Shown here in pieces: positions 1-6,114 of a DNA stretch of 6,168 bases (the first letter of the stretch is position 1; each line of letters starts with the position of its first letter). A model generated the notes under the pieces. The model had not been told where the DNA came from. It saw nothing but the letters and a program-made list of their open reading frames with translations, and made no database searches. The DNA is from Desulfobacterales bacterium. GTDB lineage: Bacteria; Desulfobacterota; Desulfobacteria; Desulfobacterales; BuS5. The position numbers and the translations under genes are program-made. The stretch is from positions 1-6,168 of the forward strand of contig JAGVGX010000167.1 of assembly GCA_020056865.1 (NCBI GenBank), in the 5' to 3' direction.

Positions 1-98
1 CCAAGAACCGTAACAATCACCATAATGCCGCCGATTGTAATCACACGGTCTGCAATTCGATCTGCAATCAGAACAGATTTTTTAGTTTTTCTATGCAT
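1..98 (-). CDS. pstC: Phosphate ABC transporter permease, PstC-like (5' end only)
   Basis: This is the first 32 codons of a gene that runs off the left edge. The start is ATG at 98; the ATG at 106 is in another frame and soon meets a stop. The peptide begins with a basic cytoplasmic stretch (MHRKTKKSVLIADRIADR) and then enters a hydrophobic segment (VITIGGIMVIVTVL), as expected for the first membrane helix of an ABC permease. It starts 51 bp after the stop codon of the phosphate-binding protein, on the same strand, so the two are probably co-transcribed. In pst clusters the gene after pstS is normally pstC, which with PstA forms the inner-membrane channel powered by PstB. No strong Shine-Dalgarno is seen, only an A-rich AAAAAAG about 8 nt upstream. 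The name rests mainly on position and on the ADRIADR-plus-helix start; the visible part contains no diagnostic permease motif. Confidence 0.6.
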   Translation of the reverse strand, partial: MHRKTKKSVLIADRIADRVITIGGIMVIVTVL

Positions 99-149
99 GG
101 TTGCATCTTTTTTACGAATTTAAATGAACGCAGATGAAACTTCAATCGG

Positions 150-1136
150 TCAATAAAGACCAAGTACGCCAAGATCTTCTGCAACAATGGAATTTGATAC
201 CGGATAGTATCCATCCTTGATAACGATCATCTGGCCCTGTTTAGACAATACATATTTTATGAACTCTCCTTTTAAAGGGTCGAGCTTTTGAACAGGGTTT
301 TTGTTGATATAGATATAAAGAAAACGGGTAAGCGGATAATCACCGCTGTATGCATTTTCAACATTGGCATCAAACGCGTCATCATCTTTACCCAGGGATA
401 AAGGAACCGTTTTTACGTCTGCTGTTTTATATCCAACGCCTGAATATCCCATGCCATACTTATCCGTGGCAACAGCCTGAACAACTGAAGATGACCCAGG
501 CTGCTCCTTTACAGTATCTTTATAGTCACCTTTAAAAAGTGCCACTTCTTTAAAATATCCGTAGGTCCCAGATGCAGCATTGCGGCCGTATAGAGAAATA
601 GGCTTATCTGCCCATTCTCCGGTCAGTCCGATGTCTCCCCAGGTCTTGATATCGCTCGCATAACCTCCTTTTCTGTCTTTGGAAAAGATAGCATCCACCT
701 GCTTTATGGTTAACGATGTGATCGGGTTGTCCTTGTGGACAAATACCGCAAGCGAATCTACAGCAACTCTGATACGAGAAGGTTTGTAACCGAATTTTTT
801 TTGAAAAGTATCCTCTTCTTGGGGTTTCATCTCTCTGGACATAGGCCCAAATTGACAGGCGCCTTCAATTAAAGCCGGAGGCGCAGTTGAAGATCCTTTC
901 CCTTCAACTTCAATTTTAACACCAGGATACAATCTCTGGAATCCTTCAGACCATAAGGCCATCAGGTTGTTTAGGGTATCGGATCCTATGGACTTTAAAC
1001 TCCCGGAAACCCCCTTTGTTGTTTTGTAGTCGGAAATATCCCGGTCAACCTCTAATGCAACAGCAGGAGATGAAAAAAATATTATTGTAATCAATACAAC
1101 GAGTGTCTTATGTATGGGTCTTAATATGGATTTCAT
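150..1136 (-). CDS. pstS: Periplasmic phosphate-binding protein PstS
   Basis: This 328-aa periplasmic solute-binding protein captures phosphate for the Pst ABC importer. Residues 1-27 form a signal peptide: a basic start, a hydrophobic core (TLVVLITIIFF) and a probable cleavage after AVA27. The mature protein shows the PstS-family pattern. Residues 48-55 (KSIGSDTL) hold the first ligand loop, 79-85 (GKGSSTA) the second, D127 lies in a VDSLAVFV strand, and 184-195 (GRNAASGTYGYF) carry the Ser-Gly-Thr ligand loop. Length is normal for the family. An AAGGGA sequence lies about 8 nt before the start. The gene follows the porin by 69 bp with no clear terminator or promoter between them, and precedes the permease by 51 bp. 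It is therefore most likely expressed from the Pho-box promoter upstream of the porin. Family assignment is secure; phosphate as ligand is known for the family and supported by the adjacent phoB-type regulator. Confidence 0.93.
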   Translation of the reverse strand: MKSILRPIHKTLVVLITIIFFSSPAVALEVDRDISDYKTTKGVSGSLKSIGSDTLNNLMALWSEGFQRLYPGVKIEVEGKGSSTAPPALIEGACQFGPMSREMKPQEEDTFQKKFGYKPSRIRVAVDSLAVFVHKDNPITSLTIKQVDAIFSKDRKGGYASDIKTWGDIGLTGEWADKPISLYGRNAASGTYGYFKEVALFKGDYKDTVKEQPGSSSVVQAVATDKYGMGYSGVGYKTADVKTVPLSLGKDDDAFDANVENAYSGDYPLTRFLYIYINKNPVQKLDPLKGEFIKYVLSKQGQMIVIKDGYYPVSNSIVAEDLGVLGLY

Positions 1137-1205
1137 TTTCTTTTTCCCTTATTTTATAGTTAATTTGGAATAAACACAAACATAATGATTGTCTTGTTAA
1201 TGGTG

Positions 1206-2552
1206 TTAAAATTTAACTATGATGTCAAGCTGAATTCTGTCTTCATCCTTTTTGCCGTCCTTGGCTTCATCTTCGCGTTTTGTAAAAAACCCTGTGGCTT
1301 TGGCCTGAATGTTGTCCGTCAAGCAATAAATTCCATGGACATAGTGACCTTTATTATTGGTTCCTCCGCCATGAAAGTCGGAATCAACAAATACAGCAGG
1401 GAATGCATAATCTTCAAGCTCCTGATAAAAATATTCCATGTTCCAGTCGCCTTTCTTTTTTTCGCTTCCGAAAGAAACGCCTGCAAGCCAGCCGTTATCT
1501 CTGTCGTCCCCCCCATATGCCAGAAGATCTGTCGGATCACTGTTTCCAGGATCCACTCCCTTTTCAACAAGCTCGTCCATATCCGCTTTTTCGTTAACAA
1601 GATAGGTGGCAAATATGGAAACCGGTACAGGCAGCAATTTTTTTATCTTAACCTTTGCCCCGATCTCCCAACATCCGAATTCATTTAACAGCTTTTTCTT
1701 ATTATCAAAAATCATCTGCTGACTCTGTTTATGATTGTACCCCAAAAATTCACCATCATCTGAAAGCACGCTGCTGCTCCATCCAAGTTCATCAAGGTTC
1801 GCAAAATCATAATAGGTCCCGGCTATCTGAATACCGACGTTATCAGATACCTTAATTTCAGATCCCAGTTGATAAACAAGAAGCGTAACGTCCCTGTCCG
1901 TATCCTTCACATTCAACTCTTCTAAAAACCACTGCCCCAGATTTGCAAACAGGTTAACCGAATCTGAAATTTTTGCGTTAAAACTTTCTGAAATCCCTTC
2001 AGGGCTCACATCCGAATCCCACACCAGGGAACTGGTGAACAGCGGGTTTTTCTGTTTTCCGCCGGTGATTTCAATATAAGAATCCGGCTTCCACGTCAGA
2101 TACGCCTTGTCGATAAAAATGTTTTTTCCGCTTGCATGTTCATCGGCACTCTGGTTTGTGGTATTTTGAGAGCCTGATCCTGAAACCAGCCTGACGCCGA
2201 CTTCCGTGGTTTCTGTTGGTTTAGATGTAAATCCAACCCGCAGCCGAAACCGTTCCTGGTTACGGCTGTATTTGTCATCGCCTTCATCTCTCCACTGGGT
2301 ATCATGGCGAAGCCTTAAATCACCGGAAAATTTCATTTTCCCCACCCACTCGGGGATTTCAAGTGCCTGCTTTTTGTCTTCATTTTTTGTTTCATCAGCA
2401 AGCTGTTTTGCTTCTTCAGGGGAAAGAATCTTCTTATCAACAAGCTTTTCAATCAAACTATCAACCTCTCCTGCAAAACAACGGTTCGCGCTGGTACTTA
2501 CAATCGCACTGAATACAAACGCCATCAACATAATTGCCACAACTTTTTTCAT
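1206..2552 (-). CDS. Outer-membrane porin, putative phosphate-regulated (Porin_5-like)
   Basis: This 448-aa protein is predicted to be a beta-barrel channel. Residues 1-27 form a signal peptide ending CFA27; the cysteine at 25 is not in a lipobox. Residues 30-54 (DSLIEKLVDKKILSPEEAKQ and following) form a short helical, periplasm-facing segment often seen at the start of this putative-porin family. From about residue 72 the sequence alternates polar and hydrophobic residues in strand-like blocks (KFSGDLRLRHD, RFRLRVGF, TTEVGVRLVSG, AYLTWKPDSYIEITGGKQ). It ends in a strand closing on Phe448 (RIQLDIIVKF), the usual BamA recognition signal. A strong GGGAGG lies 8 nt before the ATG and decides the start over the out-of-frame ATG at 2559. 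It lies between a PhoB-type regulator and pstS and has a Pho-box-like sequence upstream, so it probably admits phosphate or phosphate compounds during starvation. That substrate is inferred from context; the protein does not read as OprP or PhoE. Confidence 0.85.
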   Translation of the reverse strand: MKKVVAIMLMAFVFSAIVSTSANRCFAGEVDSLIEKLVDKKILSPEEAKQLADETKNEDKKQALEIPEWVGKMKFSGDLRLRHDTQWRDEGDDKYSRNQERFRLRVGFTSKPTETTEVGVRLVSGSGSQNTTNQSADEHASGKNIFIDKAYLTWKPDSYIEITGGKQKNPLFTSSLVWDSDVSPEGISESFNAKISDSVNLFANLGQWFLEELNVKDTDRDVTLLVYQLGSEIKVSDNVGIQIAGTYYDFANLDELGWSSSVLSDDGEFLGYNHKQSQQMIFDNKKKLLNEFGCWEIGAKVKIKKLLPVPVSIFATYLVNEKADMDELVEKGVDPGNSDPTDLLAYGGDDRDNGWLAGVSFGSEKKKGDWNMEYFYQELEDYAFPAVFVDSDFHGGGTNNKGHYVHGIYCLTDNIQAKATGFFTKREDEAKDGKKDEDRIQLDIIVKF

Positions 2553-2560
2553 AATTCATA

Positions 2561-2567
2561 CCCTCCC
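2561..2567 (-). promoter_or_regulatory. Strong ribosome-binding site of the porin
   Basis: The minus strand reads GGGAGGG eight bases before the porin ATG. It is the best Shine-Dalgarno match in the window. It favours the start at 2552 over the ATG at 2559, which would lie only one base from it and is out of frame. Confidence 0.8.
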
Positions 2568-2594
2568 ATGTAATTAAAACGGATTAATAATGAT

Positions 2595-2612
2595 TGATTT
2601 TATAAAAAATCA
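2595..2612 (-). other. AT-rich stem-loop in the porin leader
   Basis: A perfect 7-bp inverted repeat (TGATTTT and AAAATCA) encloses a 4-base loop. It lies about 30 bases upstream of the porin Shine-Dalgarno within the expected untranslated leader. All but one pair is A-T, so the hairpin would be weak; a role in translation or mRNA stability is only a possibility. Confidence 0.3.
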
Positions 2613-2618
2613 TCTCTC

Positions 2619-2650
2619 TGCCAATATGAGCAGTTGAGGCAATATAGGCA
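2619..2650 (-). other. Imperfect hairpin near the expected 5' end of the porin mRNA
   Basis: Nine-base arms (TGCCAATAT at 2619-2627 and ATATAGGCA at 2642-2650) are complementary except for one A-A mismatch, around a 14-base loop. If transcription starts 6-8 bases after the -10-like sequence at 2654-2662, this hairpin would form the very 5' end of the mRNA, a position that commonly protects transcripts from decay. The structure is seen in the sequence; the role is inferred. Confidence 0.35.
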
Positions 2651-2653
2651 TGT

Positions 2654-2662
2654 ATTATTAAA
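2654..2662 (-). promoter_or_regulatory. Candidate -10 region of the porin-pst promoter
   Basis: Two overlapping hexamers on the minus strand each match TATAAT at five of six positions: TTTAAT (2662-2657) and AATAAT (2659-2654). They lie about 14-17 bases after the second Pho half-site. PhoB-dependent promoters lack a good -35 and have the Pho box in its place, and none is evident here. The spacing is longer than the roughly 10 bases at E. coli pstS, so the exact hexamer is uncertain. Confidence 0.45.
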
Positions 2663-2672
2663 AAAAAATTAA

Positions 2673-2694
2673 ATTTATGTTAGATTTTTGTTAG
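2673..2694 (-). promoter_or_regulatory. Pho-box-like PhoB operator upstream of the porin
   Basis: The minus strand reads CTAACAA-AAAT-CTAACAT followed by AAAT. These are two half-sites at an exact 11-bp period, each with an A/T-rich 3-4 base tail. The E. coli consensus is CTGTCAT-AAAT-CTGTCAT, so the half-sites agree at CT..CA and differ at the two central bases, while the tails agree. PhoB dimers bind head-to-tail on 11-bp repeats, so the period is the strongest evidence. It lies 121 bp upstream of the porin start and downstream of the phoB gene, with -10-like hexamers just beyond. No third half-site is evident at the next 11-bp step on either side. The likely function is activation of porin-pstS-pstC under phosphate limitation. 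Confidence 0.6.
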
Positions 2695-2756
2695 AAAAAC
2701 CAAAACATGAGGCAATAACATAAAACCACCTGTAGCAAGCAAAACAAATTCCAATA

Positions 2757-3443
2757 TTATTGCTTGAACCTGTACCCCACACCTCTTACCGTTTCAATGT
2801 ATTTTCCGGCAGACCCTAATTTTTTTCTCAGGCCGACAATCTGGACATCCACTGAACGATCTGTTACCGGATAATCGTCTCCCCTGATGGCATCAACAAT
2901 CTGATACCTGGTAAAAACCCAGCCTGGTTTATTTGCAAGAAAACTAAGTATGCAAAATTCTGAATAGGTAAGTTCAACAGGCTTTCCGCTAACTTTCACT
3001 TCCCTTCGACCGGAATGAATTTCAAGATTGTGAACCCGAATCATCGAGTTATCTCCATCCTTGCGATCGATTTTTCTTCTTAGAACCGCTCTGATCCTTG
3101 CAATCAGAACCCTCGGACTGAAAGGTTTTGTTATATAGTCGTCGGCCCCAATTTCAAGACCGGATACAATATCTGAATCTTCTGTTTTAGCTGTCAACAT
3201 CACAATCGGCAAACCTTCTGTTTCAGGATTATTTTTAATCTTTTTTGCAACAGAAAGTCCATCTATTCCCGGAAGCATAAGATCAAGAACAACAAGATCC
3301 GGTAATTCCACTGATATCTGCTTTAATGCCTTTTCACCGCTGGTTGCACCCGTAACAACATATCCTTCTCTTGCAAGATTAAATCGAATCAGTTCAAAAA
3401 TATCTTTTTCATCTTCAACCACCAAAATCCGTTCGTTAGCCAT
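2757..3443 (-). CDS. phoB: PhoB-type phosphate response regulator (OmpR family)
   Basis: This 228-aa cytoplasmic transcription factor is activated by phosphorylation. Residues 1-122 are a complete receiver domain: acidic pair E10/D11, phospho-acceptor D54 (VVLDLMLPG), T84 (MLTAK) and K106-P107 (DYITKPF). Residues 131-228 are an OmpR/PhoB winged-helix domain with the LTYSEFCIL helix, a recognition helix around TDRSVDVQIVGLRKKLG and the closing YIETVRGVGYRF hairpin. Length is typical. The start is ATG at 3443, with GGAG 10 bases upstream; an overlapping ATG at 3453 is out of frame and ends after a few codons. It precedes a porin and pst genes, and a Pho-box-like site lies just downstream of it, which supports PhoB over other OmpR-family regulators. 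There is no adjacent phoR; the nearest kinase is the divergent hybrid kinase. A 28-bp repeat begins only 8 bases upstream of its Shine-Dalgarno. Confidence 0.85.
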   Translation of the reverse strand: MANERILVVEDEKDIFELIRFNLAREGYVVTGATSGEKALKQISVELPDLVVLDLMLPGIDGLSVAKKIKNNPETEGLPIVMLTAKTEDSDIVSGLEIGADDYITKPFSPRVLIARIRAVLRRKIDRKDGDNSMIRVHNLEIHSGRREVKVSGKPVELTYSEFCILSFLANKPGWVFTRYQIVDAIRGDDYPVTDRSVDVQIVGLRKKLGSAGKYIETVRGVGYRFKQ

Positions 3444-3453
3444 AATGATTCAT

Positions 3454-3457
3454 CTCC
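3454..3457 (-). promoter_or_regulatory. Ribosome-binding site of phoB
   Basis: GGAG on the minus strand lies 10 bases before the phoB ATG, slightly longer than ideal. Two of its bases are shared with the left copy of the CCATAAAT direct repeat, so the boundary of the putative cassette falls directly on the phoB translation signal. Confidence 0.6.
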
Positions 3458-3463
3458 ATAAAT
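3456..3463 (+). repeat. Left copy of an 8-bp direct repeat (possible target-site duplication)
   Basis: CCATAAAT lies one base outside the left 28-bp inverted repeat. The same 8 bases lie immediately outside the right inverted repeat at 6122-6129, in the same orientation. Direct repeats just outside terminal inverted repeats are the normal trace of transposition. The sequence is short and A/T-rich, so coincidence is not excluded. Confidence 0.45.
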
Positions 3464-3464
3464 A

Positions 3465-3492
3465 TAACCGTTCACGGTTGTCGGTTCACAGT
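3465..3492 (+). repeat. 28-bp inverted repeat, left copy
   Basis: This copy is the perfect reverse complement of 6094-6121, on the other side of the kinase gene; the match stops at both ends. Its outer half contains the palindrome AACCGT-TC-ACGGTT (3466-3479). The inner half is GTCGGTTCACAGT. It lies between the phoB Shine-Dalgarno and any upstream phoB promoter, so it would be transcribed in the phoB leader. It may be a terminal repeat of a cassette, a copy of a dispersed palindromic repeat, or a regulator site. Confidence 0.9.
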
Positions 3493-3513
3493 CTTTTTAA
3501 CCGTGAACGGTTA
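3465..3513. repeat. 49-bp hairpin-forming unit in the phoB-kinase intergenic region
   Basis: The first 15 bases (3465-3479) are the exact reverse complement of the last 15 (3499-3513), with a 19-base spacer. Each arm also holds its own 14-bp palindrome (AACCGT, two bases, ACGGTT). As RNA in the phoB leader this would form a stable 15-bp hairpin a few bases upstream of the ribosome-binding site; as DNA it could extrude as a cruciform or offer two operator sites. The outer arm belongs to the 28-bp inverted repeat shared with 6094-6121. Confidence 0.8.
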
Positions 3514-3594
3514 CAAGATTTGTTCTTTGCCAAATGATGATCAACCCTTCTCACACATCCGTAATACATGTCAAAAATAAAAATTTTATTTTAG

Positions 3595-3622
3595 TTGAAC
3601 AAAAAAATGCCGATTATATTTT
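3595..3622 (+). promoter_or_regulatory. Candidate promoter of the hybrid kinase
   Basis: TTGAAC (3595-3600) is a four-of-six match to a sigma-70 -35 hexamer. Sixteen bases later comes TATTTT (3617-3622); the better TATATT (3615-3620) is at a short 14-base spacing. The region is very A/T-rich, so matches arise easily. The expected leader would be about 30 bases. Confidence 0.35.
3613..3618 (-). promoter_or_regulatory. Candidate -10 of a phoB promoter
   Basis: The minus strand reads a perfect TATAAT here. Upstream -35 candidates are poorly spaced: TTGTAA (3638-3633) at 14 bases and TTTACA (3644-3639) at 20. If used, the phoB leader would be about 165 bases and would include the 49-bp hairpin. 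It overlaps the kinase promoter candidate on the other strand, so the two transcripts would compete. Confidence 0.25.
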
Positions 3623-3631
3623 AGAAACAAA

Positions 3632-3644
3632 TTTACAATGTAAA
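3632..3644. promoter_or_regulatory. TTTACA-N-TGTAAA palindrome before the kinase start
   Basis: TTTACAATGTAAA is a perfect inverted repeat of 6-base arms around one central base. It ends one base before the kinase Shine-Dalgarno AAAGG (3646-3650), which lies 10 bases from the ATG. Its position near the transcription start would suit a repressor operator. No regulator is identified. Confidence 0.3.
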
Positions 3645-3660
3645 AAAAGGTTATCTATTC

Positions 3661-6114
3661 ATGGCAGCCAATTATGAAATTTCGTTAACAGATTACTTAG
3701 ACAGACTTACAACATTCCATCTTCTTCTGGATCCTCAAGGCAGGATACTCTTTGCCAACAAAGCATCTCTTGATTTTGTCCATATGACGTTTGACCAGGT
3801 TGCCGGCAAGCATGTAAACGAGTTATCTCTTTGGGACTTTGATTCTGATGCTAAGAAAAAAATAACTGAAAAAATTATTGGAGCTACACATGGCGCCCCT
3901 GCTGTTGTTGAAGAAAGGATTCAGACCGCTGAAGATATTAAACATGTTTCAATCCATCTTGAACCGTATCCGGATGAAAAAGGACACATTAAATATATTA
4001 TCTTATCAGCCCATGACATCACCCGCTTAATAAAATATCAAAAACAAATTGAACTGGAACACAACGCATTTTACATCCTGACAAAAGCTGCTGCATATTC
4101 ATCAACTATAGAGGAGTTATGTCAGATATTATTAACCGATCTTGCCCGTACACTGGATTTTGAATGCGGAACCCTACGGCTTTACGATAAAGAAACCCGA
4201 ATTTTGAAAAAAGGGGCATCTGTAGGAATTGATCAATACAAGGAAATGAACGTGGCCACTTCGATTGACGATCCCATATGTGCATCCGCCATTACAGCCA
4301 GAACATTAAAACCTGTTTTTGCACCTGACGCAATCCTTCACGAAATAAACAAAACCCATAAAAAAAGACTTGATGAATATGACTGTCGTGCATTCATATC
4401 CTGGCCCATTCTGGAACAAGGCGAAGAATTGATTGGTGTGTTGCAGCTTTTTGACCATAAACCAAAGGATATCACAGAGTATTCCCTCAAATTTTTCAGC
4501 ACGATTACCGATATGCTGGCATCTGTTTTAAAACGTAAAATGGCAGAAGACACCCTTAAGGCATCTGAATTAAGATATGCCTCCCTGGTTGAAAATGCCA
4601 CAGACAGCATTATCGTCGCTAAACATGGGAAAATAACCTTTGCCAACAAGGCATCAGAAACGCTTTTGGGATATACACCTGAAGAATTGAAACACCTAAA
4701 TTGGCTTGACATCGTAGCTCATCCATATCGCGAAGAAAGCCTGAGCAGGCATTTAAATCGTAGAAAAGGGCTCATTTCCCATAAAACCAATGAAATTGAC
4801 CTTATAACAAAAAACAATTCAACTGTTCCCGTGGAAATTAATGTAACCGGAAACAAGGATTATAAACACAGTACGGAATATATTGTCATCATAAGGGATA
4901 TTTCTGAACGGAAAAAAGCAGAACAAGATAAAAAAACCTTCGAGGCCCGAATGATACAGGCTCAAAAAATGGAAGCCATAGGAACCCTTGCAAGCGGGAT
5001 CTCCCATGATTTTAACAATATTCTTTTTCCTATTATGGGCTATGCTGAAATTACCCTTAAATTGTTGCCGGAAGATAGCCCGGCGAGAAAAAACCTGCAA
5101 GAAATATTGAACGCAGGAAATCGGGCAAAAGACCTTGTCAAACAAATTCTTGCTTTTTCAAGGCAGGAAAAGCATGAAAAAAAACAAATACAGATATCCC
5201 CCATCGTCAAGGAAGCGGCAAAATTTATAAAAGCCACCTTTCCCTCTACCATAAAAGTTACGCTGGACATTTCAAATAATTTGGGGACAATTCAAGCAGA
5301 TCCTGTTCAAATCCACCAGGTTATAATGAATCTGTGTACCAACGCATTTCACGCCATGGAAAAAAAAGGGGGAACATTATCTATAGCCCTGAAGAAAATT
5401 GAATTCGGTCCCGATGACCTTGCATCACAACCAGGACTAAAAGGCGGCGCATACAACCGGTTATCTGTATGTGATACCGGTTGCGGTATGGAACCACATG
5501 TTCTTGAAAGAATTTTTGAGCCCTATTTTACAACCAAGGAGCAAGACAAGGGTACGGGACTTGGGCTTTCCATCACCCATAGTATCGTAAAAAATCATGA
5601 CGGGAATATTTCCGTGTATAGCGAACCTGGGAAAGGGACGTCATTTCATGTTTATCTTCCTGTTATCGATAGCTACTCGAATGAAATTGAAACAACGTCA
5701 TCCATAACGCTTCCTACCGGAAATGAACACATATTGCTGGTGGATGATCAAATACATATTTTACAGCTCATGAAGCAGATGCTTGAAGGGCTGGGCTACA
5801 CGGTTTCGTTTAGAACAGGCAGCATCGATGCGCTGGAAGCATTCAAAGCAAATCCTGACCAATACGATCTTGTTATAACCGACCATACCATGCCTAACAT
5901 GACTGGAATAGATCTTGCCGCAGCGCTTTTAAAAATACGTCCAGATATACCTGTTATACTGTGTACCGGCTTTAGCGAACAGGTTTCAAATCAAACAACC
6001 GGATCTTCCAAAATTACGGATATTCTCATGAAACCTGTTGCGCTGAAAGATCTTTCACAAACGGTTCGCAACGCCTTATCCAGCAAACAAAGAACTGTGA
6101 ACCGACAACCGTGA
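3661..6114 (+). CDS. Soluble hybrid histidine kinase (PAS-GAF-PAS-HisKA-HATPase-REC)
   Basis: This 817-aa sensor kinase has no signal peptide or membrane segment, so it should sense a cytoplasmic cue. Domains in order are PAS (about 15-125, LLLDPQGRILFANKAS), GAF (about 150-292), a second PAS (about 303-420, ending VIIRDISERKKAEQ), a short coiled linker, HisKA with H449 in ISHDFNNI, and an ATPase domain (about 540-665). The ATPase has its N-box at 557-562 (NLCTNA, key N561), G1 at D605-x-G607-x-G609 and G2 at G631-x-G633-x-G635. A C-terminal receiver (about 690-808) has the acidic pair D695/D696, phospho-acceptor D741, T769 and K791-P792. All catalytic residues are present, so it should autophosphorylate and pass phosphate to its own receiver. 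There is no Hpt or output domain, so a further partner is needed. The signal and target are unknown; it is divergent from phoB. The last six codons and the stop lie in the 28-bp repeat. Confidence 0.93.
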   Translation: MAANYEISLTDYLDRLTTFHLLLDPQGRILFANKASLDFVHMTFDQVAGKHVNELSLWDFDSDAKKKITEKIIGATHGAPAVVEERIQTAEDIKHVSIHLEPYPDEKGHIKYIILSAHDITRLIKYQKQIELEHNAFYILTKAAAYSSTIEELCQILLTDLARTLDFECGTLRLYDKETRILKKGASVGIDQYKEMNVATSIDDPICASAITARTLKPVFAPDAILHEINKTHKKRLDEYDCRAFISWPILEQGEELIGVLQLFDHKPKDITEYSLKFFSTITDMLASVLKRKMAEDTLKASELRYASLVENATDSIIVAKHGKITFANKASETLLGYTPEELKHLNWLDIVAHPYREESLSRHLNRRKGLISHKTNEIDLITKNNSTVPVEINVTGNKDYKHSTEYIVIIRDISERKKAEQDKKTFEARMIQAQKMEAIGTLASGISHDFNNILFPIMGYAEITLKLLPEDSPARKNLQEILNAGNRAKDLVKQILAFSRQEKHEKKQIQISPIVKEAAKFIKATFPSTIKVTLDISNNLGTIQADPVQIHQVIMNLCTNAFHAMEKKGGTLSIALKKIEFGPDDLASQPGLKGGAYNRLSVCDTGCGMEPHVLERIFEPYFTTKEQDKGTGLGLSITHSIVKNHDGNISVYSEPGKGTSFHVYLPVIDSYSNEIETTSSITLPTGNEHILLVDDQIHILQLMKQMLEGLGYTVSFRTGSIDALEAFKANPDQYDLVITDHTMPNMTGIDLAAALLKIRPDIPVILCTGFSEQVSNQTTGSSKITDILMKPVALKDLSQTVRNALSSKQRTVNRQP

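Larger units (their letters stand above)
2635..2717. repeat. 10-bp direct repeats flanking the Pho box
   Basis: TGAGGCAATA occurs at 2635-2644 and again at 2708-2717, in the same orientation, 73 bp apart, with the Pho-box-like site between them. They may be sites for another regulator or traces of an old duplication. A chance match is also possible at this length. Confidence 0.3.

Noticed and set aside
1195..1209. Two TTAACA motifs (minus strand) as a second Pho box before pstS
   Set aside because: They are 9 bp apart rather than 11, overlap the porin stop codon, and lack a following -10.
1185..1688. Plus-strand open frame of 167 codons
   Set aside because: It lies antisense within the porin gene, has no ribosome-binding site, and its composition is explained by the porin codons on the other strand.
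2478..2552. Porin as a lipoprotein because of a cysteine near the end of its signal peptide
   Set aside because: The residues before C25 are ANR, which is not a lipobox, and FA27 gives an ordinary signal-peptidase I site.
3569..3574. Perfect TTGACA on the minus strand as the phoB -35
   Set aside because: At 16-18 bases downstream the sequence is G-rich (around GAGAAGG) with nothing like TATAAT.
3569..3592. Pho half-site (TGTCA followed by A-rich tail) before the kinase
   Set aside because: Only one half-site is present, with no partner 11 bp away.
4338..5270. Minus-strand open frames within the kinase gene
   Set aside because: They overlap a complete, motif-rich coding sequence and show no recognisable domain or start signal.
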